DNA from: Grammothele lineata
Taxonomy: Eukaryota > Basidiomycota > Agaricomycetes > Polyporales > Polyporaceae
Assembly: GCA_002150815.3 (NCBI GenBank)
Contig: NDFF03000053.1
Span: forward strand, 1 to 64,000
Direction: 5' to 3'
Length of the DNA stretch: 64,000 bases
Position numbers and translations under genes: made by a program. Shown here in pieces: positions 12,475 through 25,924 of this stretch; positions within the stretch are counted from its first letter, which is position 1, and each line of letters starts with the position of its first letter. The notes below the pieces were generated by a model. The model had not been told where the DNA came from. It worked only from the letters and a program-made list of their open reading frames with translations, and ran no database searches.

Positions 12475-14215
12475 CTACGCAACAAGCTCTTTCCCGGGTT
12501 TCTGTTCCTCGGGCGTCGAATCCGTCCCGCTTTCCTCATTCCAAAGCTCGTCCTCGATCTCGCCGGAGGCGAAGTTCTCTGGACCAATGGACGCTCCGAT
12601 GGAACCCACAACGCGTTGGAATATGATGGAGTCGACGTCCTCACTCGAGGATCCTTGGACGCATTCTCTGCTTGCAGCTTGAAGGCGAAGTAGGAAGCGA
12701 GAGACGAAGACGGACGTTAGACTAGGTGAAATGACAGATACATGTCAAATTGTGTATCCAATAGAGAATGACGAGGAAGCATAGTGAGAAACGTACGGGT
12801 CAGTGAAGATTGTAACAACACTGATGTTATCTGAGGTCGCGTTTGAGGCCTAGATTGCCTGTTTAATGGATGAGATTTGACGAAACGCTAGATTTCTCGT
12901 ACCTCGGAGAGAAGGGTGAGGAGCAAGTGAAAGGCGTTGAGAACGAGAAGCGTGCTTGAAAGCGCCTGTTAGACGAGCAGATCTGACCTTAGTGGGACGC
13001 GTACGCACATAAAATATATCGTTCCTGTCCAATGGTAATCTAGCATGAACGTCCTCGCCCCGTGATACAACTACTTGAGCGTGGTCACACTCACCATCCA
13101 TTAGCAGGATGCTCGAGAGCGCGTTAGCTTCGAGTACACCCGCGACCCTGCCTCTATACAACCTGCGCCATGTTGTTCCAACGACGATCACGTCGGCAAG
13201 CATCAAAGTTGATCTAGAAAGAATGGTGACTGCGGGGTAGTCTTAATTAATTCAGTAGGTCCTCATGGGCTGGGATGTACTGACAGCTTTCAATAACAAA
13301 TCTCGCTCAGGATTTGGAAGAATCGTGAGAGATACAATGACTTACATTCTAGAAACTGCCAACGAGTTTGTGACCCCCGCAGACCATCCGAAGATAGGAA
13401 CCTGAAATGGCTGGAAGGTGCTTATGTCGTACTATGATTTGAGTCATTAGTCGAAGCGTTCGCATAGTACGATGTACGACTTTATTTTAACCCACTGCAT
13501 TAATTCCGAACGAGACCACTGAGAGAGCGAAGACAAATGCGGAGAGGGATCGACTTCGACTAAGTGCCAAGGTGCGCATCGCTGAAAATGCTGGGCGACA
13601 AGAGGCATCAATACGCTAGCATAGTGTGAAACAAACCTCGGAACTGACTGGCCCATACGATATACATAGAAATCTCAAGGGCGAACTGCATACGCGATAG
13701 GTGCATTGTTCTGCAATCCCGGGTCCCGGGTCCGGTAATTTAGAAAGATTCCGGAAGAGCGCAAGTAGTGACTTACCCCTGCAGTTAAGTCGTGAGCCAC
13801 AGTATCATACCCAACGAAGCAGCGTCGTACCTCTGCGCTGATAGTGACAAAACACATCCCCACAACGTTGATCAAGCATTCCGCTACGAGATTGAGATAT
13901 CTGTTTGCGAAGAAGAGCACTGACGCCCCAGTAAGCTTTGTCGACCAGAAGTACTTGACCTCAGCGTCCAAAGTCAGCATGTGGTCATACAGGACAAGGG
14001 CTGGTGGACCATCCGTCGATGTTAATTTCAGGATGATCGTACTTTGTGGAGCGCTTGCCTGATGCAGCAGTAGCACAGTAGTTGTCGACAAACCTACGAA
14101 GGAGCATGCGTTAGACACCATGATACTTATTCGAATACACAAGATACTACGCTCAGTGCACTCACAACGCATTTATTTCCGTAGCCAAAGCCGATATATC
14201 AATCTGTGAAGCCAT
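12475..14215 (-). CDS. DUF6533 multi-pass membrane protein, copy C
   Basis: Intact 334-aa paralogue with the same 13-exon layout: 14215-14166, 14093-14059, 14000-13831, 13778-13777, 13710-13649, 13590-13496, 13431-13346, 13286-13285, 13229-13095, 13024-13009, 12954-12903, 12849-12797 and 12721-12475. The DUF6533 block reads LYDHMLTLDAEV, ASVLF and NRYLNL. The last exon starts LTSVFVSRFLLRLQ and contains IIFQRVVGSIGASIG. The two 2-nt exons are GG and AG on the plus strand (CC and CT in gene sense, read as GG and CT). The intron after exon 2 has a GC donor (GCAAGC). No stop interrupts the spliced frame. Function unknown; role in the membrane inferred from hydrophobic segments only. Confidence 0.89.
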
Positions 14216-17167
14216 TGTTGAATAAAATCTTGGTCAAAGGTGGGGGGCTTTGGTAGCCCATGGTCGTAGCCTTAAGTACTAGTCGCTGTTCTAGTGCCAC
14301 GGTTCGTTCAGCATGTCCAATGATAGCTGTGGAGTGTCTTACCTACGAACTCTATAATGACATATGCCCCACACTTCTGTTAATTAACGCTATAGTATGG
14401 CCGTCGCAATCAGCTTCTGTGCTCTTCGAGACTAGTAAAACGCGGTGGGATTCGAGTAGAGACAATTATAGAAACGTCAACAGTCGAGTCCGGGACAGCA
14501 ACGATCTCACCTTTCTTGTTACCATCTGGACGTGACGGATATTGATTCCAAGCAGTCTGGCACGGAGCTCGGCGTACCGCGAACTGCTTGGCATGATGTT
14601 CGGAGGATATACGCGGGTTCTCGTCTGTATATAGAGTTGATGCATACCGTAGACGATGCCTTCGGCGCCCTGTCGAGCTACATGGTCGGCGGTCCACGTC
14701 GTGGACATTATGCCACTGCAACGCCAAGCGCCATATACGATGAGAGCACTACTAGTATCCGACAGGCTCTGTTATAGTACTACAGCCGGTGTCGCGGTAG
14801 AATCGCAGTTGCTTCTCGGAGGGTGTAGAGCTACCACACTGTGTTCGGTGGGCGTGCTTGGTAGCGAGCAAAACTTCCACGCTTCAAGCGTAGCCTAGTG
14901 CCAGCCTCAGACGGTTCCACCGAGACTGTGCTTGGGAAAAGGAGTGGGATCGTGCATTGATCCGAACAGTACAGTGGTAGTACTAGCACTCCTCGCGCCG
15001 AGGTGTGGGACTCTCTCCGGGCGCACCTTGTTGACATGAATCCAGTTGTGCAGATGGCGACGCTGCATAACGCAGCTGAGACTTCTAAGCGGCCAGAAAC
15101 TGAGAACATCTTGCAATTGAGAGCTAGCTCAAGCCAAGGATAGTCGACAATTTGATCAATCGCGGCCGAGTCGTGAGTCCAGTGGCCGGTTTGTGAGAGC
15201 GGCCGAAGCAGCCGATTCGGGGCGAACGGGCCGAACGGGCCGAGAATGGCTGGGCGCTGCTGTCTCCGTTGCCCCGATGCTGACCCGCCGCTGCAATTGC
15301 CTGCCAGTTTCTCGGCTTATCGTGCCAATCTTTCGCTTGAGGACTGTTTACAACACTCTCACTGTCTTCTCTTCCATATCTGCTCCAAAGCTGTCCGTGC
15401 TTTCTCATCAAGACGATGCTTTAATCAAATTGCCTCTCGACCGAGTCCGCAAGTTTACGAGAATGGCCAGGACAGCTGCATGGCTGGCCTAGGAGGAGCG
15501 GAAGGGCCCGGAGACTACGCGGAGCGGGTTTGTGAGATGGACGGTTGTCAAGGGAGTCGACGGGCACGTTGTCGAAAGACACAGTACGCACGGCATCGAA
15601 TCCTAGAAGCCCCGTTCCTAACCGCTTGACAGTGTTCAAGCCTACCGCACGCAGACCACCACTCGCGCCTTCAGCGATGCCTTCCGCTGTCATACCAGCG
15701 CCAGCCGGACTGGATTTGCCTGGGATGGCGCCACGAAGCTACAACACCCAGTGGCAGCCTATGATCGAGGTTGCGGGCGGGATAGGCGTTCACTGTGAAA
15801 CCGGCAACGTCTTGCACCCCAGGCTTGTAGCCGTTCAGGTAAGTACCTCTAGCTGCAATTGCTACCCGCGCTGTATGAGAGTATCCGTCCCTTGTTGGAT
15901 GGTTAACAGTACGAGTGCACCTCGGGCGATCTGTCGATCATACGGGTGTTACGCGTGGCGAGACGCACTCCTTCCGGGAGTTGTGAAGGGGCTAGAACTT
16001 AAGACAGCGAGGTTGCCTCGGTGTCCGAACACGGTCAGACACGAAGCTGATTGTATACGTTATCAGGAACGCCTTATGCTATGCAATCTGTGCTCTCTGC
16101 AATATCCACGTCTCGGTGCCACGACCCGTACGCCCGGATGTTAGAGTATGCGAACGCTGGCACTATGACGCACAATCTCCAGACCGAGCAAGTGGACTCC
16201 ACGACGTCCCGGGTACGTCTACATCTGGTTTCTTGGAGTTTTATAATACTGATCGCATTGATGACTCCAGCTTATCGAGCTGGACTGCGTTGGCGGCATG
16301 GATTACGCGAGGACGAGAATTTCGCCTCAGCTTTCTGGGTTTCTGCGAAAGCGGCCTTCTCACCATGTACTCTACCAGCGACGTCAATCTCTAGTTCGGC
16401 ACTGGTCGGCCAGTTCGAACGAGGCAGCACATTCCCCTATACCGCCCACTCGGCCATTCCTCGCGAACCCGCACGGGCTATGCACGATCCCCTCTCAGGC
16501 GGCGAATTTGACGATCGCCCCTTTGCGTAATGCGCTTAGCCCTTGACGAGAGTTAAACTTGTGGCCGGATCGATGCTCACGATCGCCATGTGTGTGTGCT
16601 CCATATCGGTGCCGAAAGACTCGGGCATGAACATGTTCAGCACGGATATATGAACGTATGTCGCGATCTTCAGCCTCGGGAACCTTCTTCGTAACCCTCG
16701 TACTGATGACGTCTTGCATGGCGCGTCATTGAGGACTACGGCGTCCTCCTAGGCAGTCATGCGCTTCGAGCCAAGCCACTATATTCTTGTGCGTCTTCCT
16801 TCCGCCCCTCTTTATGTGGTCTTAGCTAACGCGGGATGGTGTTTCCCCGTCCAGCCTCCCTGTACCTCCACCAACATCTTGCGGCCGGTATCATCGACTA
16901 TTACCCGGACGCACGTACCTTCGTATGTGTACATGCGGTGGCTGCACCCGTTTCGCGCGAGGGGTTCTGTGACGGTTATTTTTCCTATCACAGACCGTGT
17001 TGGTTCCCTCACGTTGACCGGATAGTGAACGTCCATGCCATCAGGCTCGCCCTCCTGTCTTGACGTTTCTCCCGTTGACATGTATACTCCATGATTCTGA
17101 GTTCATAGCAAATACAAGAAGCGCTCGCTCCCCCTCCCTTCTCATGCGGTCCATGTACTGCCCATCA
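14216..17167. other. Spacer between copies C and D; decayed plus-strand segment
   Basis: This spacer carries the same decayed plus-strand unit as the B-C spacer, roughly 15190-17060. Intron-like stretches with GT, CTAAC-type branch and AG occur, for example at 15839 onward and at about 16790-16856. The longest plus frame (15545-16144) and the others do not join into a recognisable protein. Confidence 0.45.
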
Positions 17168-18927
17168 CTACGCCGATTCCTCGTGCTCAGTGGTTCTCCC
17201 TTGGAGTTCTACTTCCTCTTGCACCATATCTGTACTAGCTTCCTCATCCCAAAGCTCATCCGCGTGCTCGCTGGAGGCGCCAAAGTGCTTTGGTCCGATG
17301 GACGCCCCGATGGAGCCTACGACACGCTGGAATACGATCGTGTCGACGCTTTCGCTCAAAGTCTCCTGGCAGGACGTTCTGTTTGCGGTTTGAAGGCGGA
17401 TTAGGAAGCGCGAGATAAGAATTGAGGTCAGTCTGCGTGAATGTGGAGTCGCATCAAGCTGTGAGCCGAAAGAGTAGATGTGGGGAACATGTAGTGAAGA
17501 GCGTACGGATCAGTGAAAGCGGTAATAACGCTCCCGGTGCTTTCTCCGCCCGATGCCTAAATCACAAGTGCGTTCGATATGAGTCAGAGAGGCTTAGTCA
17601 TGTTGCAACGTTCATACCTCGGAGAGAAGAGTGAGCACGAGGTGGAGAGCATTGAGGACGAAAAGAGTGCTTTATAATACACATTCTAGATTAACAATTC
17701 CATGAAACGGAACCAGTACACGCACATGAAATATATAGACCCTGCACAGGGATAATACCGTTTAATTATTCTCGTCCACCGGTATAAGTTTTGCCGCGAC
17801 GAGAGCACTTACCATCGACCAAGAGGATGCTCGAGAGCACGTTTGTACCCATTGCACCCCGGATCCTTCCTCTGTATAACTTGTACCATGTTATTCCAAT
17901 GACGATACCGTCGGAAAGCATTGATGTTGATCTGGAGAGTGTGGTCACTGTAAAATAGCCTAAGTTTTTACATTCAGGCCTGAAAACAACGTCGCTACTG
18001 ACACCTGTGAGGTGAAGGTGAATCGGAGTATCGAATGATTGTGCCTTTCGTAACAACTTACAGTCTCACGTCTTTTAGCGATACAGACGGACCCGCCGAC
18101 CATCCGAATATAGGGAAATAGAAGGTACTGAAGGTGCTTATATCGTACTATGAATTCAACTATTAGCTCACACATCCAAATAGCGCTTTATATATCTTGA
18201 CTGAAGCTTACCGCGTTTACGACAAACGAGACAATCGACAGAGCAAACACGATAACGGAGAGCAACCGGGACCGGCTGAGGGCCAAAGTGCGCATTGCTG
18301 AAAATACTGTTCGACTTACGGTTATTGAGGTACACATGGGTCCACATGAACGCTTCGACGAACCTGACCATGGAATCGACATTAAGATGTTAAGAGCAGC
18401 CTGTGTGCTCGCCAGAACCATTTCCCTGCAATCCGGGATTTGTGAAAGATTCAGCGAGAGTGTTAACAGCCGCCACTAACCCCTGCGCCTCAACCGTCAG
18501 CCAGAAGAGCATATTCCACAAAGGATTTTCGGTACCTCTTGGCTGATAGATACGAGGCCTATCACCATAGCATTGAGCCAGCATTCCGCGATAAGGTTGA
18601 GGTATCTGTTCGCGATGAAGAGAACTAATGCCCCAGTGACCTTCTTCGACCAGATGTAATTGACCTCCGCATCGAATGTAAGTAGATAGTCATAGAGGAC
18701 GAGTGCTGGCGAGCTATCTGTGAGTGCTAATCATATGGTGCTTCTGCTCTAACGAGGGGCACTTACCTGACACCGCGATCGCGCAATAATTGTTGAGAAA
18801 GCTGAAAAAAGTGTAGATCATCAGCCTGAGGCAACATGGCACTTGACCCGATGCGCTGATAAGAAGGGGCTACTTACCCGCTGTTTACTTCCGTAATCAA
18901 CGCGGACGTATCAAGCTGCGAGGCCAT
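17168..18927 (-). CDS. DUF6533 multi-pass membrane protein, copy D
   Basis: Intact 343-aa paralogue. Exons are 18927-18878, 18801-18767, 18717-18536, 18482-18481, 18425-18364, 18306-18212, 18147-18062, 18004-18003, 17947-17813, 17741-17726, 17669-17618, 17556-17507 and 17432-17168. The third exon is 12 nt longer than in the other copies (182 against 170 nt). The DUF6533 block reads LYDYLLTFDAEV and NRYLNL. Later motifs are FSAMR, FYFPIFGWSAG and LISRFLIRLQ. The introns flanking the first 2-nt exon are 53 and 55 nt with CTGAC and GCTGAA branch-like sites. Those flanking the second are 57 and 55 nt. The donor after exon 2 is canonical (GTAAGT), unlike copies B, C, E and F. Confidence 0.89.
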
Positions 18928-21429
18928 AGCCGAGGTACCTGGTAGATGCGGAAAGATGTCAGCAGCATCCTTCGACGACCTCAATTAATAGCGCTTTCTC
19001 TTTCGTGATCCGTGGGGTGCTGACGGGGATGCCCGTCCTCATGAGCACACTGCATACACAGGCGTCCAATTCACGGGCGACTTCTTAAAATACATCTTCC
19101 TGCATAGCCTGAGACGCATAGGAGTGATACGACGCAACCGGACTCCAAAAGACGGACGTTCGCACCGACATAGCAAACCGTATTCTCGGAAAGGATACTG
19201 AACCCTAAACCCCACATACCTCAAGGTTCAACAACGATATTCATATCTTTCATCAAACTCTACCAGATGATGCGCTTGCACGTATCTATACAGTACGGCC
19301 GCCTGACCCAAGATTTAGTATGATCATCGCCAGTGTCAGGAAGGGTACCAGACATGCTAAGTTCGTCGGCAGCAGGGCATGTGGTTCACGGTGACCGTCC
19401 CTCCTTACTACTGCCGCGAAACTCGTTGGATTATCAATGCATGGACTGTCGAGACGCTGAGGAGACAAGTTAGCAAAGGATCACAGGCGCCTCGCTCAAT
19501 GCTCCTCACCCCTGTTGCGTGACACCGTCTGACTTGTATAGTAGTGCGGAATCCGAAGCTCGAACGGCAAGGTGTGAGTGTCCAGCGGGGAGCTGTGCCA
19601 CGGGAACAGGGCACTCGGCCGCTACGCGCAGTGGACGAAGCTGCTTTCCTGTGCATGAAGTTGACCCTATTCTAGAGCTAGCCTGATAGCTGCTTGATGC
19701 GTTTTAGCCCCGTTCGTCCTCTTGGGTCTGCTCAAGGCAGGACGCGGGCTAAGGAAAGCGCCATAGTATCGAGGGTCCCGCCGATTGAACCGTAATAACG
19801 GACTACTTACGTCATAGATAATCTCGATTTTGTCACGTGCCGAGTGTTATCGCGCGCGCTCAATGGGCGCCTCTCTTGCCCCTCCGTCCTCCGAGCACTG
19901 GCTGTTGCGTACGGCTTGCCGCTTCCTTCGTCCTTGCGCTGCCATTCACTCGTCAAGATCCCACATTTCCCGCCCATTGCTCTCTCTGCATGCTCACTTT
20001 GCAATCCGTCGCCCCTCGGAAGTGCTCAGAGCGGTTCCTTCTTCACTGCCACCTATAAACGCGAAAAGCCGTATTAATAGCCTCAAAATTGAGACCGTAC
20101 GTGCCCCAGGGCCATATCACGCTAGGTGTCGTTGTCCTAAACCTTGAGGTAGTGGATACAGAAACTTTACGTAGACCCAGGCTCTGAGAAGGGGTTCAAG
20201 AAGACACCATCGAGGCACAGAACATCCACATCGCGTGCGACGCCCACCGCGACTGATGGTGACCACTCCACCTTCCAATACCCCTGGAGCCAGAGTCACG
20301 CTAGACCGGACGCCAGAACCATATGCCATGGGCCCCGCGCGCGCGTCGTCGAATACCGCCGAACACAGCTCTAATCACATCGGATTATACCGTGAGCGGC
20401 GTCATAGAGCTACAGCGTCAAGTGCCCATTCACAGTCGGCATTGCGATTCAAACAGACATCCACCGCAAGGTGGATGAACTATTGGGAAATGGGCGGAAG
20501 CTCGTGATGTTTCCGGTGAGTGATCTTCAATCGCACTACCTGCGCAGAGCATATGAATGGGGCGGTCTGCTGTGAGGCTGACTATCGGCTCGCCCCTGAA
20601 GATACGATGATAACGTCCGCTTTGTATGCCGCGCCAAAAGCATCCATTCTGGGTCAGGCGGAGATCCGAGGAGGGCGCGCTTGACCGCCTCTCCTTTGAC
20701 ACGTTCAAAGACAGCGTTGATGGTTGTCTGTTTCTATCAGCGCATTGTTCCCGACGACTCGAACTCTCCGCGACAATCGTGCACCAAGCGCTCTACTTCA
20801 GTCTGGTGAGTGGGGTACGGCAGCGCGATTCCTACTACGTGACGACGTTTCTGCGGGTAGTACAAAACGATTAGACGCCGTTCACGGACCACGCCCGCCT
20901 CAATCGGAGCGCGACCCCGACCCGGATCAGCGCCTGCAACCACGACTCACCACATGCGCGCTGCATGTCGACTCGTTCGGTCCGTATCTGCTAAGTACGG
21001 ACACGCGGACTGACGTTTCTCTCCTGTACGACAGGCCCCCTGCCGACAATGGCCTGACGGGACGCGAGCGAGCACCTCGGGAACTATATTGAACGTCTTT
21101 CATGGCGAGCAACGCGCCGTGAGCAGCCGTTGATCTGGGGTTCTAATGGTGGAGGGCGCGCGAGAGCCAGCCCCGCACGCCCGCCGCGTGTTCTGAAGCG
21201 TTCTCTCCCCCGCCGACGCCGTCCCCGTTTGTCCCAGTGTGCGCGACGTCCTCCATACAAGGTGTTCTACATAGTCGCCGCCCCAGCCTTACCAAGTGTA
21301 CGAAGTACAAGAATGTCATAAATACACCGCTCTCCTCCTAACATATACCTACAAAATGTGCTATGCCTACAACTTCACAATCTGTTTGGCGCCTTGCGGC
21401 GCGTCTCGATGAATAGTAACTCAGCGCAT
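18928..21429. other. Spacer between copies D and E
   Basis: About 2.5 kb with no intact gene. Several GC-rich plus-strand frames at 19830-21120 resemble in style the decayed unit of the other spacers but are shorter and more broken. I could not identify a protein. Confidence 0.4.
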
Positions 21430-23107
21430 CTAGGCTTCCTCATTGCAGGTTCCATTCGTTGGACTAGTCGGGATCGCCCCCGAGTGATCAATGGATGCCC
21501 CCAGCGATCCTATGACGCGCTGAAATATGATAGAGTCGCCCTCAGTGCTGGAGAGCCCGGACGTGGAGGCTCTGTTGGCAGCTTGGAGGCGAAGAAGGAA
21601 CCGGGAAATAAGGACGGATGTCAGGCTACATGGCGAGAACAATGCGATCAGCCACAGAGGGTTGAAAGAGAAAGAGATATGATGGAGATTCAAAGGGCGA
21701 CGTACGGATCGGATAACGAGGTAACAACGCTAATGCTGTCGCCAACATCTCCCGCCTAGGTTACGGATCAACGGAGGAACGTTACCGTGAGGTGTCTTTC
21801 ACTCACAATTGACAGGAGAGTGAGCGCCAGGTGTAGAGCATTCAAGAGCAGCAGGGTACTTGGCGATGTATATTTATTAGCTGGCGCAAAAATAAAAACT
21901 ATATCCATACATAAAGTAAATTGTGCCTAGGCACGATGGTACATGAGCGTCACGCCGAAACTATTGAGCAGCAGTGACGGTGCTTACCATCAAGTAGTAC
22001 TATGCTTGAGAGTGTTTTCACGCCGAGAACACCCTGAAACCGTCCGCGAGATAGTTTGGACCATGTCGTCCAGATCACGATAATGTCGGAAAGCATTTGA
22101 GTCGATCTGGATACTATCGTCACTGAAAGATCGTATGAAGTTGTGATCTTGTGACTGTTGACATAATACATGCTCACGTCTACCCCAAAGCCAATCAGCG
22201 GACAATACAAAGCAGCAGCATAATCTGACTCACATTTTTGCAACCCCCAGCGGTTCAGTGGCCGTGGTCGACCATCCAAAGATGGGTGCATAGAAGGAGC
22301 GGAATGTTGAAACTTGGTACTAAACCGGAGCTGCAAATTAGCCCTACTTGAGGATTACCGGAGCATCTCTCTCATTGCTTACCATATTGACTCCGACCGA
22401 CACAGCGGATAGTATGAATACAAGAGCGGCAAGCAAGCGGCTCCGGCTGAGCGCAAAGGTTCTCATTGCAGAAAATGCTGTCCAGTGGTATTTAGCATGA
22501 AATTTACTGCGTGAATCTGATTCGCAATTGCTCTCACCTGACCATACCAAGTACATCAAAAAGTGGAGAGTTTCTTGCGTACGTTCATAGTCTAGACCGC
22601 TGGGTTATGTAGATTTGTGAATAGAACTGATGTATACGACCTGCGGAACCCACCCCTGCAATCATGCCGTGGTTGTGAGTAACTGGTCGCGTCGTGAGAG
22701 ACGGAAATATACCTCTGCACTGAAGGTATCTACAAACGATCCGATGACAAACAGCCACCCCATTACGATGATGTTGAGGTATCGATTTGCAAGAAAAAGG
22801 ACAACCGCTCCGGTGACTTTGGGGGTCCAGAAGTATTCAATCTCAACATCAAACGTCAGGAAGTGTTCATAGAAAACAAATGCTACAATGGAGAAGCTTA
22901 GTAAAGCCGCTGCGGTGTCTGCGTTGCGGGTTGAATACTCGCCTGATGCGGCAATAGTGCAATAGGTATCCAGCAGACTATGAATGAGTGAGGCGTAAAC
23001 CCAGTTCAATCAGTGAACCATCTCTCCGTTACGATCTGTGGTATTAAGACAACGTACTTGCTGCTCACCAACGCAATGATCTCGGATGTCTCCGCTTGTG
23101 AAGCCAT
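21430..23107 (-). CDS. DUF6533 multi-pass membrane protein, copy E
   Basis: Intact 316-aa paralogue, the shortest because its last exon is shorter. Exons are 23107-23058, 22977-22943, 22882-22713, 22655-22654, 22599-22538, 22477-22383, 22319-22234, 22179-22178, 22122-21988, 21926-21911, 21858-21807, 21755-21706 and 21625-21430. The DUF6533 block reads FYEHFLTFDVEI and NRYLNI. The last exon begins LTSVLISRFLLRLQ. The intron after exon 2 uses a GC donor (GCGAGT). The 2-nt exons read GG and AC in gene sense. The spliced frame is open throughout. Function unknown. Confidence 0.89.
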
Positions 23108-24349
23108 GGCAAGGGTAAGAAGCTGTGGGGAGCGGGAGATCGAGCTGCGGTGAACACAGCCCGATCTTACTTATGTACTATTCCCGATCGTCAGGTTTTT
23201 GCGGCAGGCTTCACAGAGATAAAGAAAAGGCGAAGCACATACCCGCTCACCCTACTGACCGGCAATTGTGCGCATCAACGTCTCCACTTCGCGATGCGCC
23301 GCCGTAGTAGTAAGACGGCGGCGCCGGAGCCTGTTGCTAACTATAGGCTCATGGCAGTGCATCTAAACGTGGAGGCAAAGAGATGTTGTCGACATTCCAG
23401 GTAATGTAGTACGGATGCAACACTTTTAAACCCACTAGGTTCTCGTCGGCTTTAATCCAGATAGTATCTGTCTGAAGTTTGAACGTGTGGGCTACAACCA
23501 GAAGTTACAATCTCTGCGAAACGATTATCTTGAGCCTCCACGCCGGACGCTCAAACTCCCAAGAACTTCAGTGGACAAAACTTCCACCGACAGTTTCAAA
23601 TCGTCGGAGCAGTGCTTCCACAAATTTTATCTCACCCGTCCAATCTAAGTTCATCAATCGTAACTTCCTAAGTGTCAGCAGAATGCAAACTTGGCCCCTA
23701 TCCTGACTCGGAGACGTCTTCGACCCAAGTGAATGTGCCGCGCATCGACTCGTACGTGTGCATACCGGAGGAGTACCGCATACCTTGAAGCTTGGACGAA
23801 TGCGGTGCATCGTGGCGCATTAAGGAGGTCAACCACCGCGAGAAAGAGGTCAAAGCGTGGACGGACCTGAGAATGAGAGGGCGCTGCGTCGACTGGGGCA
23901 GCGTTGAAGCGCTATGATTCGTCCTAGCTGGGCTATTCTTAACTGCCTAAGTGGTGCAGAATTCTATCACAAGAACACTGGAAATGAGCTGGGCTAGAAT
24001 CGGACAGCAACCGCACCTCTGAGTCACTGCAGCGGATCGCAGGTAATATCACCCCGGGCGCCGTCCGAGTCTCCCTACATCCGAAATGACGTCTCCGTGA
24101 ATGGGCTCAGGTTAGATACTCCAAGATACGTCGAAATTTTCGTCTTGAACAGCCCTCTTCGCGGCCTGTTGCTGAAGATCTCAGGCCCTGTATTCGGCGG
24201 ACTCAAGGCTCAGCGCTCAGTACTCAGTCACCGGTATGGCTCACGCCGTCGGATTGGGCGTCTAATATAGTCCCACCCGCGCGACGAACTACGTCATAGG
24301 CGGTCATGTCGCGCGCGCACTCCATGTCCTCCTCTCGCGATGTACACTC
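23108..24349. other. No gene recognised
   Basis: About 1.2 kb between copy E and the calcium uniporter gene. It holds only short frames without family motifs. It should include the promoter of the uniporter gene and the 5' flank of copy E. Confidence 0.5.
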
Positions 24350-25924
24350 GTGCGACACCCCCTTCCCCTTTCCTTCATCCACATGCACCGTCTTGTCGGC
24401 CTTCGTCTGTGCCAACACCTCGCGCGACGACCTCCTTGCGCCCCCGCACCCTATCCACCCCGAACACGAATACAAGGGCAAGCCACATACCCAACCTCAA
24501 TCCCGGTATTCCTTTTAGCGGGCATACGCCACGCCACTACAAGTACTGCCACACCGCCAGAACACTCCCTTTCTCACAAGAGCGCGCAAGGAACCTCGGC
24601 TCAAGAGGCGGAGAATACGAATGTCGCGCACGCACGGTTCATCGCGGAGGCGTCCAAGAATGACCGGTGGCGACGTGGAGAAGGAGAAACGGGTAATGAA
24701 AATGGAAGAAGAAACAGCGTGTCCGGAGGCGAGGGCGAGCATGAGCTGAACGGAGAGGACTTCGAATCATTGACCGAGGGGAAGGGTGAGTCTTGCCCCC
24801 AACGCCATCTACGAGATCCCAATATGCTGACACGGACGTCGGAAACACACGCATATATGTGGACAGGAAAACTCTCACCCACATCATCCCACCTCTTCAA
24901 GCTCATCCTCCCCCTCGGCGATGCGCGCAGTCGTGTCGCAGGCCGCGGAGGCGCACTGCAGACTCCTCCACCAACCGTATTCCTCCTCCATCCTTCCCAA
25001 CCTCTCTCGCACGTCGCTCGCCTCATCGTAGCATCATTCGCACCTGCCGCGCCGGAGATCTCCTTCCGTAGCGCCGCAGCCCCTGGAGCTGGTTCGCGCG
25101 TCGTGCAATGGGCAGACTCGACCGATGTCGCGGACTTTATCCGCGACGCATCGCGCGCGCGCGAGTTCACCGTTTGCATCACGCCCACCCGTTCCCCCTC
25201 TCCTGTCGCTGGTGAGGACGCGTCAGAAGCAACAAAGATGCAAGAGACGCACATCCCCGTCGAAGTTCCCTCGTTCGCAGATCGGACGCGTTTCCTCCGC
25301 CGCAGGCTCGCGCGCGTCGAGGCCGAGCTCGCTCGAATGGAGGAGCTGAAGCATGCGTGCGACGTCGAGGCGCACCGAGGTGCGCGACGCATGGCTGTCG
25401 GGGGGTTCGGCGTGCTCATCGTGTATTGGGGCGCGGTTGCGCGACTGACGTTCTGGGACTACGGGTGGGACGTCATGGAGCCGATCACGTACCTCTCCGG
25501 GTTGTCGATCGTCATTCTGTCGTATCTGTGGTGAGTGCAACGTCTATTTTGTCCTCCTTCGCATATTCGTATCGTCGCTGACTCTGTGTGCCTGTTGCCC
25601 ATTAGGTTCCTGCGCCAGGGGCGCGAGGTGACGTACTCGTCGCTCTTGCACCACTCGGTGTCCGCGCGGCGCGAGGCGCTGTACAAGTCTCGCGGGCTAG
25701 ACATCGAAAAGTGGATGGACCTGATGAGCGAGGCGAAGACGATCCGGCGAGAGATCAGCAAGATTGGAGAGGACTATGACGAGCAGCGCCGGCTGAAGGA
25801 CTCGGAGACCTCGGATGACAGCCGTCGGAGCGTAGAGGAGCGCGAAGAGGTGGACGAGACGGAGACGGAGGAGCCGGAGGAAGAGGAGTGTAGAGAAGAG
25901 ACCTTGAGTAGAGAACGAACATAG
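24350..25924 (+). CDS. MCU: Mitochondrial calcium uniporter pore subunit
   Basis: Pore-forming subunit of the calcium uniporter of the inner mitochondrial membrane. Exons are 24350-24785, 24867-25530 and 25606-25924, giving 472 aa; an in-frame ATG at 24383 would give 461 aa. The 81-nt first intron is a multiple of three and is supported by its GTGAGT donor and CTGAC branch site; retention would also stay in frame. The selectivity-filter motif WDVMEPITY is at residues 346-354, between two hydrophobic segments. It is preceded by a coiled-coil-like region rich in Arg and Glu and followed by RQGREVTYSSLLHHS and a second coiled coil. The N terminus is Arg-rich with few acids, as in a mitochondrial presequence. 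The last 50 residues are strongly acidic. Neither an EMRE-like nor a MICU-like gene is seen nearby. Confidence 0.95.

Noticed and set aside
16900..17010. Resemblance of a spacer frame to the C-terminal domain of family 3 glycoside hydrolases
   Set aside because: The match is a weak pattern of about 30 residues, with no catalytic motif found in the rest of the unit.
24601..25419. 272-codon minus-strand frame across the calcium uniporter gene
   Set aside because: Shadow of the plus-strand gene, which has clear MCU motifs.
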